A DNA stretch of 64,000 nucleotides from Myxococcales bacterium (GTDB lineage Bacteria; Myxococcota_A; Polyangia; Polyangiales; Polyangiaceae), in contig JAEUKE010000085.1 of NCBI GenBank assembly GCA_016794345.1, positions 24,280 to 88,279 on the forward strand. Direction: 5' to 3'. Position numbers and translations under genes: made by a program. Of this stretch, positions 30,028 through 39,623 are shown piece after piece. Numbering within the stretch: position 1 is the stretch's first letter; the number at the start of each line of letters is the position of its first letter. The notes beneath the pieces are model-generated. The model was not told the DNA's origin. It searched no databases and was given only the letters and a program-made list of their open reading frames with translations.

Positions 30028-31713
30028 TCAGCCGTCCTTCGCCACGACTCGCGAATCGGGGGACGACTCGGTCGTGGCCGCGCCCGTGCCGGCGGCGCCC
30101 GCGTTCATGAGCTGCGTGACGAGGTCGCGGCACTCAGGCCTGTTGCGGAGGTGCGACAGGAGGAGCTGGGAGGCCTCGCTGAAAGCCTTCTCGAACGTGA
30201 GGCCCTCGCGCGTGCGGATCGCGACCTTCTCTCGACCTTGCGCCAGATCCTCTTCGAGGGCCTCCGCGTAGCGGACGAGCTGCGCGCGCAGGTCCTCGAT
30301 CTGACGGCGGAGATCGCGCGCCGTGGCCTCGCGGGTGTTCTTCTTGTTCTCGTAGCGCTGGAGCTGCTCGCGGCGCGCCTTGGCCGTAGCGGCGGCGGCG
30401 CCGGCGCGCTCGTAGATGGCCGGGTCGAACGTGCCGGCGCGCATGGCCGTGTCCGCCTGCTGGCGGGCGGTGAGCGCGTTCTTCTCTGCCATGCCGAGCT
30501 CGCCGCGGACCTTCTCCACGTCCTCCGCGTCGACGGCCGCCTCGCGCAGGACGCGGGACTCTTCGTGGGCGAGCTCCTCGACCTTACGACCGATCTCGGC
30601 GCGCAGCGCGCGGCCGCGGCGCTCGAGCGAGTCGAGCTTGCGAGTGTGGCTGGCGACCTCACCCTCGAGCTGGTTGGCTCGCGCGGCGAGCTCCCACACC
30701 TTGTGGAGCGCGTTGACGATCTCCGCGGGCGCGGCGTTCGCGGGGTAGGCTCGCGACACCATGCGGGCGAAGAGCGCCGCGCGGTTCGCCCACTCCGTCA
30801 CGCCGGCCGTCTGCGGCGGCGGGGGCGGAGGCGGCGCCACGACCTCGTTGCCGCCGCCGTCGATATCCCACGCCTGCGTCGGCAAGCTGCGCTGCAGGGC
30901 CTTCAGCTCTTCCTGGAGATGGTGGGCGTCCTGGAAGCGGCGGCGCAGGTCTTTCTCGAGCAGGCGCAGGCAGATGGCTTCGGCCTGCGGGTGCGCGTCG
31001 GGGCGGATCGCGCGGGGCTTCGGAGGCGGCGACGTGCGCTGCATCTCGAGGAGCTGCTCGCGATCGTTCGAACGGAACGGGAGCTGGCCGGTCAGCATCT
31101 CGAACAGGAGGACGCCGAGCGCGTACAGGTCCGAGTGGGGCGTCGCCTCCTCCCCGCGAGCCTGCTCGGGAGCCATGTACTCCGGCGTGCCGAACACGGC
31201 GCCCTTCGGCGCGAGGCGCGGGTCGCGCGCGATGGCGGCGAGCCCGAAGTCGAGGATCTTGACGTAGTCTTTGCGTCCGCCGCGCGCCGTGAGGAGGATG
31301 TTGTCGCTCTTCAGATCGCGGTGCACGACGCCGAGATCGTGGGCGCGGGCGAGCGCCGCACACATCTGCTCGAGGATGTCGATCGCCCGAGCGATGGGCA
31401 TCGGGCCGCGCGCGAGCTCCTGCGAGAGGGGCGTGCCGACGAGGTACTCCATCACCAGGTAGAGCTCGCCCTCTTCGGTCTCGCCGATATCGTGGATATC
31501 GATGATGTGGGCGTGATCGACGCGGTTGGCGGCGCGTGCCTCCCGCAACATCCATGCGCGAAGGTGCGTCTCGCCGCGCAGGTCGGGACGGATGAGCTTC
31601 AGGGCGACGACGCGGTCGATGAGCACGTGCCTGGCTCGGTACACGACACCCATGCCGCCTTCGCCGAGCCGGGCTTCCAGTCGATAGCGACCGGCGACCA
31701 CTTTGCCCAACAT
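30028..31713 (-). CDS. Ser/Thr protein kinase with long C-terminal coiled coil
   Basis: A 561-residue Hanks kinase. GEGGMGVVYRA (18-28), Lys39 in ALKLI, HRDLKSDNIL (131-140), DFG (155-157) and APEQA are intact. After a Pro-rich stretch (about 300-315) comes a long coiled coil of about 200 residues (ANQLEGEVASHTRKLDSLE to VRYAEALEEDLAQGREK), then a tail with ECRDLVTQLMNAG. There is no TM helix, so the protein is cytoplasmic; the coiled coil may drive oligomerisation or partner binding. MLGKVVAGRY was chosen as start; an upstream ATG adds 14 residues. Downstream of a histidine kinase gene, separated by 199 bp. Confidence 0.93.
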   Translation of the reverse strand: MLGKVVAGRYRLEARLGEGGMGVVYRARHVLIDRVVALKLIRPDLRGETHLRAWMLREARAANRVDHAHIIDIHDIGETEEGELYLVMEYLVGTPLSQELARGPMPIARAIDILEQMCAALARAHDLGVVHRDLKSDNILLTARGGRKDYVKILDFGLAAIARDPRLAPKGAVFGTPEYMAPEQARGEEATPHSDLYALGVLLFEMLTGQLPFRSNDREQLLEMQRTSPPPKPRAIRPDAHPQAEAICLRLLEKDLRRRFQDAHHLQEELKALQRSLPTQAWDIDGGGNEVVAPPPPPPPQTAGVTEWANRAALFARMVSRAYPANAAPAEIVNALHKVWELAARANQLEGEVASHTRKLDSLERRGRALRAEIGRKVEELAHEESRVLREAAVDAEDVEKVRGELGMAEKNALTARQQADTAMRAGTFDPAIYERAGAAAATAKARREQLQRYENKKNTREATARDLRRQIEDLRAQLVRYAEALEEDLAQGREKVAIRTREGLTFEKAFSEASQLLLSHLRNRPECRDLVTQLMNAGAAGTGAATTESSPDSRVVAKDG

Positions 31714-31912
31714 GGGGTCGCTCCCCGACGAACGGCTCGCTGTCCTCAGTGCCACGGAAAAAAGCTCCTTGAATTGCTCTCTTTCGCGCGCGCCCTCGGG
31801 AGCGAGCTACTCGAAGCTCGCCGCGAGCGTACCAAGCCGAAACGAGCGCCGTCGACAGTTTCCACGAGAGGCTCGGACCGGCTTGGAGCGCCGGCAAATG
31901 TGCCGCCCGCAC

Positions 31913-34126
31913 CTACACCGGCCGTGTGGCAGGCAGCCGCACGACGAGGCGTGCGCCGCCGCCCGGCGGGCGCTCCAGGTGGAGGGTCCCGCCGTGTTTC
32001 CTGACAATATCGTTGGAGATGCTCAGACCCAGACCGGTGCCTTGGCCCGGAGGCTTCGTCGTAAAGAACGGATCAAAGATCCTCCTCTCAAGCTCCCCCG
32101 GCACGCCCGGGCCGTTGTCGGAGATGGCGACCTCCGCCATCTCCCCTCGGTCGTGGGTCTCGATGACGATTCTTCGCTCCCCTTCCCCTTTGGCGCGCGC
32201 CTCGAGCGCCTGCACGGCGTTCACGACCAGGTTCATGAACACCTGGTTGATCTCCCCCGCGCGGCAGGTGACCGCGGGCAGCGCTTCGTAGCTCTTGTCC
32301 ACCGAGATGTCGGCCGTGCGCAGGCGGGGCGCGAGGAGGGTGAGCGTCTCCTCCAGGCCGGCGCAGAGGTCGGTCGGGACGGCCTCGCCGGTGCTGCGCG
32401 CGAACGTCTTGAGGTTCTGGACGATCCGGACGGAGCGCTCGCTCGCCCGCCGGATCAGGCCGGCGATCCCGGAGAGGTCCTCGATCCCTTCGTCGAGCTC
32501 GAGCTCGTCGCGGAGCTTCGCGACGCTCGCGCGCTCTGCCTCCGGCAGCCGGACCTCGACCTCGCGATAGGCGGCGAGCATCTTCTTCACGTCGGCCACC
32601 ACGTTGCCGAGGGGCTCGGCGGAGCCCGCCACCGCGTTCAGCGGGTTGCCGATCTCGTGGGCGACCCCCGCGACCAGCTCGCCGATCGAGGCGAGCCGCT
32701 CGGTCAGGACGAGCGCCGCCTGGGCGTCGCGCAGATCCGACAAGGCCTTCTGCAGCTCCGCGGTCCGTGCCTCGACCTTGGTCTCGAGCGACGCGCGCTC
32801 CGCCTCGAGCTCGGCGATCGTGCGCGCCAGCTCGTCGCGCATTCGCTCGACGCTCGTCGCGAGCTTGGCCACCTCTCCTGGTCCTTCCACACGCGGCATC
32901 GGCGCGTCGAGCTTGCCGCCGGCGACCTGCTCGGCGGCCTCGGACACCTGCACGAGCGGTCGCGACAGATCGCGCGCGACGCGGGCGATGATCCCGCCGA
33001 CGGCGAGGGCGAGCATGAGGAAGGCCGCGACCTGCGCGAGCACCGCAGCGCGATCTTCCTGCGCCGCGGGGCCGCCGAGCGCGCGGTAGAGGCCTATGCT
33101 CGAGAACAGCATGAGCACGGCGACGAACACGAGCGGCCAGCCGAAGTCGCGCAGCATCCGATCGCGGATCGCGAGCGTCGCGTAGCCCGGCGTCTCGCTC
33201 GCGAACGCCGGCGACTCCACCCCCGCGCGCCGGAGGAGCGACCGCTCGACGGCGACCACCGTGTCGCGATCCCAGCCTCGCTGGTAGAACGCGACGCCCC
33301 ACGCGAAGAGCGCCGCGTAACAGAGCTGCAACGCCGCATCCATCGTGCGCCACACCTCGGGCCCCGGGCGGAAGTAGAAGACGCCGGCCGACGTGCAGAG
33401 GACCCACAACACGAAGTTGAGCCAGGAGAGCCGGATGGGCAGGCCCTGCGCCGCGCGAGCCGCCGCGACGAGCTCGCTCTTGTTCGACGAGCTGCGCTCG
33501 AGCGCGCGAACGACGCCGCTCGTCATCCGGCGCATCGCGAGCGTGTAGATGACCGTGGCACCGACCGCGAGCAGGGGCACGAGCTCCCACCACCCACGGA
33601 AGATGGCGGAGCTCGGAGCGCGGAGGAACGCCACGCTGAAGAGCAGGAGTATGTGGCCGCCGAGGATGCCCGCGAGCATCGCGCTCTCCCCGAGCCGCGC
33701 ACGGAGCCACGAGGCAAACGCGGGCCCGCTCTCCGGCGCCGAGAAGGGCGGGCTGCCGAGCTCGCGCCGGTAGATGGCGCGACGAATGGCCGCGGCCATC
33801 AGGCCGAAGGTGACCGTCGCGACCCAGGTGCGGAAGTCGCCGCGCGAGGGCAGCGGCAAGGTCGCGGCCATCCACGCCACGACGCGTAGCCAGCTCGTGG
33901 GCGCGATCGCCCGCTCCCCGTCCTGGACCAGCGCCCGAACGCCCAGCGCCGAGGCGCCGAGCGAGAGGATGAAGAGACACGCGGGCCAGGGCGACTCGAG
34001 CGCGGCCGGCACGACGGCCGAGGCGAAGAGCAACGCGGAGAAGCTCTCCCAGGCGGCGCAGACGAGCTCCGCCCGCAGCGGACCGCGGCTGACGAATCGT
34101 GCGGCTTTCGACCAGGACAGGGGCAC
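31913..34126 (-). CDS. Multi-TM sensor histidine kinase
   Basis: A roughly 737-residue membrane histidine kinase. The N-terminal 370 residues contain about eight hydrophobic helices. A HAMP-like segment (about 375-425, RDLSRPLVQVSEAAEQVAGG) and coiled coil (IAELEAERASLETKVEARTAEL is the pattern) lead to the phosphoacceptor GVAHEIGNPLNAVAG with His490 and an ATPase domain with NQVFMNLVVNAVQAL, DNGPGVP and FFTTKPPGQGTGLGLS. No ATG is near the domain edge; GTG 34126 was chosen and the true start may differ by some codons. No response regulator is adjacent. It is divergent from the L,D-transpeptidase gene, so an envelope signal is plausible. Confidence 0.88.
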   Translation of the reverse strand: MPLSWSKAARFVSRGPLRAELVCAAWESFSALLFASAVVPAALESPWPACLFILSLGASALGVRALVQDGERAIAPTSWLRVVAWMAATLPLPSRGDFRTWVATVTFGLMAAAIRRAIYRRELGSPPFSAPESGPAFASWLRARLGESAMLAGILGGHILLLFSVAFLRAPSSAIFRGWWELVPLLAVGATVIYTLAMRRMTSGVVRALERSSSNKSELVAAARAAQGLPIRLSWLNFVLWVLCTSAGVFYFRPGPEVWRTMDAALQLCYAALFAWGVAFYQRGWDRDTVVAVERSLLRRAGVESPAFASETPGYATLAIRDRMLRDFGWPLVFVAVLMLFSSIGLYRALGGPAAQEDRAAVLAQVAAFLMLALAVGGIIARVARDLSRPLVQVSEAAEQVAGGKLDAPMPRVEGPGEVAKLATSVERMRDELARTIAELEAERASLETKVEARTAELQKALSDLRDAQAALVLTERLASIGELVAGVAHEIGNPLNAVAGSAEPLGNVVADVKKMLAAYREVEVRLPEAERASVAKLRDELELDEGIEDLSGIAGLIRRASERSVRIVQNLKTFARSTGEAVPTDLCAGLEETLTLLAPRLRTADISVDKSYEALPAVTCRAGEINQVFMNLVVNAVQALEARAKGEGERRIVIETHDRGEMAEVAISDNGPGVPGELERRIFDPFFTTKPPGQGTGLGLSISNDIVRKHGGTLHLERPPGGGARLVVRLPATRPV

Positions 34127-34267
34127 GGGCGGGGATTCTGACGGATCTGGAGGCAGAAACACGCCGCACGCAAGAAGCAAAGGGGCGAGAGCGAGGGAGG
34201 TCGCCCGCGGCGCGGACCCGAGCTGGGGAGGTGTCGACCGGGTGCTCCGCGTGGTAGGAAACGCGAG

Positions 34268-35860
34268 ATGAGGGCGAGGTCGCTCGTCTTGGCGGTCGGC
34301 GTCGGGCTCGGAGCCTGCGCCGCGCCGCCCCTGCCCGAGCCCGCGCATACGGAGCCGGCGAACAGACCCGCGTCGCCGACGAGCAGCGCCGCTGCCACCG
34401 ATCGCCTCGTCGCGCCCGCGCCGGAGCCCGCTCTCTCGGCCGAGGCGGTAGCCCCGCCCGCCACCCCGCCCGCAGCGCGCGACGATCGAAAGCGAATCGT
34501 GAGCGTGGGCTACGTGACGTGGATCCGGAAGCGCCCCCAGGTGAAAGAAGGAGACTTCCTCGGTTACGTGCGGGTGGGGAGCACGCTGCCGCTCCGGAGC
34601 GAGGAGATCGTCCGCGGCGCGGGTTGCCCGGGCGGCTTCTACCAGGTCGAGCCCCGCGGCTACGTGTGCCGCGACATCACCGTGACCGAGGCGCCGCGCA
34701 AGCCGTGGATCGAAGCCGCGGAGATGACACGTGGGGGCTCCGGGGCGTTCCCCTACCGCTACGCGCTCTCGAACGGCGCGCCGATGTACAACCGCGTGCC
34801 CACGAAGAGCGAGCAGGAGCGCTTCGAGAAGTTCCTGGGCAAGCCGAGCGAGCACCCGAAGCTCCCCAAGACGTTGCGCAGCCACGAGGAGCTCGCCGTC
34901 GTCGAGACGATCCCCGCGAAGGACGCCCTGCCTTCTTTCCTCCTCGGCAAGAGCTCGGCGCGTGAGGCGCCCTTCGATCTGGTCGAGCAGACGATCCCGC
35001 TCGGCTCCATGCTCTCGTTCACGCGGGCCTTCGAGGCCGAAGGCCGCACGTGGCTCCTCTCGGCCGATCACACGATCGTCCCGGCCGATCGGGTCCGGCC
35101 CTTCCGCCCCAGCCAGTTCCGCGGCGCCGACCTGAAGAAAGGCGAGGCGGCGCTCCCGCTCGCGTTCATGCGGGTGAAGGCCCGCCCTCGCTACGTGCGG
35201 GAGGGTGACGCCATGAAGCCGGCCGGCGGGGAGTGGGCCGTCCGGTCCTACGTCCAGCTGACCGGCGCCACCGAGACCGCCGGCGGGCGCAAGTACCTCG
35301 AGACACGCGAGAAGGACGAGCGCGGGGCGCCCCTTTTCCTCGCGGAAGAAGACGCCACTGTCATCACGACCGAGACCAAGCTCCCGCACGGCGTGAAGGA
35401 GGGCCAGAAGTGGTTCCTCGTCCGCATCACGAGCGGCACCCTCGTCGCCTACGAAGGCCTCGAGCCCGTGTACGCCACGTTGGTCTCGCCCGGTGTCGGC
35501 GGCGTGCCCGTCGAGGGCCGGGACCCGGTGAAGGACTCCACGACGCCGCTCGGGACGTACACGATCACGTTCAAGGACAAGGCAGCGACGATGTCTCCCG
35601 AGAAGGGCAAAGACAGGTCGTTCTGGATCGCGGACGTCCCGCACACGCAGTATTTCAACCCGCCGTTCGCGCTCCACGCAGCGTATTGGCACGAGCGGTT
35701 CGGGGAGCTCGTGAGCGCGGGCTGCGTGAACCTCTCGCCGATCGACGCCGAGCGACTCTTCGACTGGAGCGACCCGCAGGTGCCGGCCGAGTGGCAGGGC
35801 GCCACGGGCGCGGGCGCGAAGGAGAACGGCCAGGCGAGCGTCGTCGTCGTGAGGCGCTGA
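34268..35860 (+). CDS. L,D-transpeptidase lipoprotein (YkuD domain)
   Basis: A 530-residue predicted lipoprotein (lipobox LGAC, Cys18) with a Pro/Ala-rich linker and a large N-terminal region of unknown fold (about 80-380). The C-terminal YkuD-like domain (about 395-515) shows TPLGTYTITFKDK, FALHAAYWH and SAGCVNLSPIDAERLF, holding the catalytic His and Cys. It would form 3-3 cross-links or attach proteins to peptidoglycan in the periplasm. It is divergent from a histidine kinase, with 141 bp between them. Confidence 0.9.
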   Translation: MRARSLVLAVGVGLGACAAPPLPEPAHTEPANRPASPTSSAAATDRLVAPAPEPALSAEAVAPPATPPAARDDRKRIVSVGYVTWIRKRPQVKEGDFLGYVRVGSTLPLRSEEIVRGAGCPGGFYQVEPRGYVCRDITVTEAPRKPWIEAAEMTRGGSGAFPYRYALSNGAPMYNRVPTKSEQERFEKFLGKPSEHPKLPKTLRSHEELAVVETIPAKDALPSFLLGKSSAREAPFDLVEQTIPLGSMLSFTRAFEAEGRTWLLSADHTIVPADRVRPFRPSQFRGADLKKGEAALPLAFMRVKARPRYVREGDAMKPAGGEWAVRSYVQLTGATETAGGRKYLETREKDERGAPLFLAEEDATVITTETKLPHGVKEGQKWFLVRITSGTLVAYEGLEPVYATLVSPGVGGVPVEGRDPVKDSTTPLGTYTITFKDKAATMSPEKGKDRSFWIADVPHTQYFNPPFALHAAYWHERFGELVSAGCVNLSPIDAERLFDWSDPQVPAEWQGATGAGAKENGQASVVVVRR

Positions 35861-35894
35861 GCGGCCACGCGGGGGATCGGATGGCGGGGAATCG

Positions 35895-36344
35895 TTACTG
35901 CGACTTGACCACGCGGATGGCGTAGACGCCCTTGCCCGTCGCGACCGACGTCCCCTCGTCCGAGGGGTGGAACAGCCGGACGTCCGAGACGCCCACGGTC
36001 TTGCCGACGCGGACGAGCGTCGCGTGGGCGCGGAGGTCCTCCTGCCGCCCGGGCGTGAGGTAGTCGACCCGGAGGTCGATCGTGGAGACGCGCGCGCGCG
36101 GGTCGTGGATGGCGCTCCAGACGCAGAACCCCCCGGCCGTGTCGGCGAGCATGCTGATGACACCGCCGTGTAACGCTCGCTTCACCGGATCGCCGATGAG
36201 CTCGTCGCGATAGGGGATTTCGAAGAGGATGTCCGAGCGATCGACCCGGAGCGCCTTGAGTCCAAGGAGCTTGTTGAACGGGATCCACTCCTCGGCCAGC
36301 TGGCGGAGCACCTCGGGGGTCATCGACGGGAGCCCGACTACCAT
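35895..36344 (-). CDS. PaaI-type hotdog thioesterase
   Basis: A 149-residue hotdog-fold protein. HGGVISMLADTAGGFC carries the family HGG...D helix region and VSTIDLRVDYLTPGR the typical central strand, ending in VATGKGVYAI. Such enzymes hydrolyse acyl-CoA thioesters, often aromatic ones. The ATG at 36344 (MVVGLPSMTPEV) is used, with 36323 an alternative; a longer N terminus would overlap the typA start. It is divergent from typA with 46 bp between. Confidence 0.85.
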   Translation of the reverse strand: MVVGLPSMTPEVLRQLAEEWIPFNKLLGLKALRVDRSDILFEIPYRDELIGDPVKRALHGGVISMLADTAGGFCVWSAIHDPRARVSTIDLRVDYLTPGRQEDLRAHATLVRVGKTVGVSDVRLFHPSDEGTSVATGKGVYAIRVVKSQ

Positions 36345-36390
36345 GACTCCGGTGGAAAAGGGTGGGACACCGTGGTAGAGCGCCGGCGAA

Positions 36391-38247
<1,857 letters not shown>

Positions 38248-38259
38248 AGGCGGCAGCCT

Positions 38260-39567
38260 CTACGGCCGGGGCAGGTGCCAGGTGCCCGCGAGCGCCATGC
38301 CCCGCGCGTTCGCGGTCTCCTGATCGAGCCGAGCGGCAGTCTTCGCCAGCGCGTCCTCCGTCCAGCCCGGCGCGCGCCGCAACGCGAACGTGACCGGATC
38401 GTAGTCGAAGGCGTCGTCCGCCACCGCGCGATCGAGCAGCGCGTCGGGTAGGACGAGGCAGTGGTAGACGTTGACGCTGCACCCGAACGAGCGGGCCCAG
38501 TCGAGCGTGCGGCGGAAGCCGTCCGGCGAGTCACCGGGCAACCCGAGAATGACCTCGAGCAGGACGTCGGCGACGCGAGCGACGTCCTCGATGACGCCCT
38601 TCATCCTGGCGAGGTCGGTCACGGGGCGGTCGAGCCCGGCGAGCACGACGGGGTCGAGGGACTGGATGCCGATCCCGACGTGAGAGCGCGCGCGAGACAG
38701 GAGCTCGAGGTGCTCGGACCGGACGTAGCTCGGGTAGAGCTCGCAGTTGAGGCCCACCTTCGCGAGGAGCCCGACGCGCCGCTCCGCCTCGGCGAGGGCA
38801 CGGAACGCGCGGGCGCTCAGGTTCAGGCCGGCGTCGACCAGGAAGACGCCGCGCGCGCCCATACGGCCGATCGCCGAGAGCTCTCGCTCGAGGTGGTCGG
38901 CCGAAGCCGCCCGCTCGCCGTCGTAGCGGCCCCACTGGCAGAACGTGCACGAGAGCGGGCAGCCGCGAAAGATCTCGAGATGCGCCGTCGCCTCGCGCGG
39001 AACCAGCCCGAGCTGATACGGGGACGGCAGGGCATCGAGCGGCAGTCGCGCCGCGCGACGCATGCCCCGCCAGCCGAGGGGCCCGAAGGTGGCGACGCCC
39101 GGGATAGAAGCGAGCGAGGCGCGATCGAGCTGCGGCAGCGACAACACGTCGAGGATGGTCTCCTCGCCGTCGCCGAGGACGAGCGCGTCGACGTGACGAC
39201 CGAGCGCGCGGAGTGGGTCGCGAGCGAAAGACCCGGGCCGCGCGGACGGCCCACCGACGAGAACGACCGGAGGCCTCGGATCACCCTTCAAGATCGCGGC
39301 GGCCTCGAGGAACGGGCCGAGCGACCAGACGTACGCCGAGACCCCGACCACGTCCGGCTCGAGCTCACGAACCGCCGCGACGAGCGCGTCGACGTCCTCG
39401 TCGCGGCGGGACAACAGGTGGACCTCCCAGTCGGCCGAGGCGAGCTCGGATCCCGCGATCGCCGCGGCGATTCGCCGCAGACCGTAGTCGAACGGACGGA
39501 AGTCGCCCTCACCGCGCCACGGATCGATGGACGCGAGGACGATCCTGCGGCGCGGAGGCGGAGCCAT
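38260..39567 (-). CDS. B12-binding-type radical SAM protein
   Basis: A 435-residue class B radical SAM protein. The N terminus (about 8-150) is a Rossmann-like cobalamin-binding domain (VVGVSAYVWSLGP, VLVGGPSARPGSF, LVLGDGEETI). The [4Fe-4S] motif CPLSCTFC gives Cys203, Cys207 and Cys210, followed by a TIM-barrel with SAM-binding features (VFLVDAGLNLS, GIGIQSLD). Such enzymes often methylate or rearrange unreactive carbons in natural-product or cofactor pathways. It is divergent from the toroid protein gene, 56 bp between the starts, implying joint regulation. It converges with typA. The substrate is unknown. Confidence 0.9.
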   Translation of the reverse strand: MAPPPRRRIVLASIDPWRGEGDFRPFDYGLRRIAAAIAGSELASADWEVHLLSRRDEDVDALVAAVRELEPDVVGVSAYVWSLGPFLEAAAILKGDPRPPVVLVGGPSARPGSFARDPLRALGRHVDALVLGDGEETILDVLSLPQLDRASLASIPGVATFGPLGWRGMRRAARLPLDALPSPYQLGLVPREATAHLEIFRGCPLSCTFCQWGRYDGERAASADHLERELSAIGRMGARGVFLVDAGLNLSARAFRALAEAERRVGLLAKVGLNCELYPSYVRSEHLELLSRARSHVGIGIQSLDPVVLAGLDRPVTDLARMKGVIEDVARVADVLLEVILGLPGDSPDGFRRTLDWARSFGCSVNVYHCLVLPDALLDRAVADDAFDYDPVTFALRRAPGWTEDALAKTAARLDQETANARGMALAGTWHLPRP

Positions 39568-39623
39568 GTGTCCGGTTCGGGCCGAGCTGGCCGGCTCGTG
39601 CGAACAAACGTAGCATCGGCCTG

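Noticed and set aside
34127..36163. Minus-strand open frame extending the histidine kinase to more than 1400 codons
   Set aside because: The extension is antisense to the L,D-transpeptidase and is low-complexity Arg/Glu/Ala; long antisense frames are expected at this GC content.
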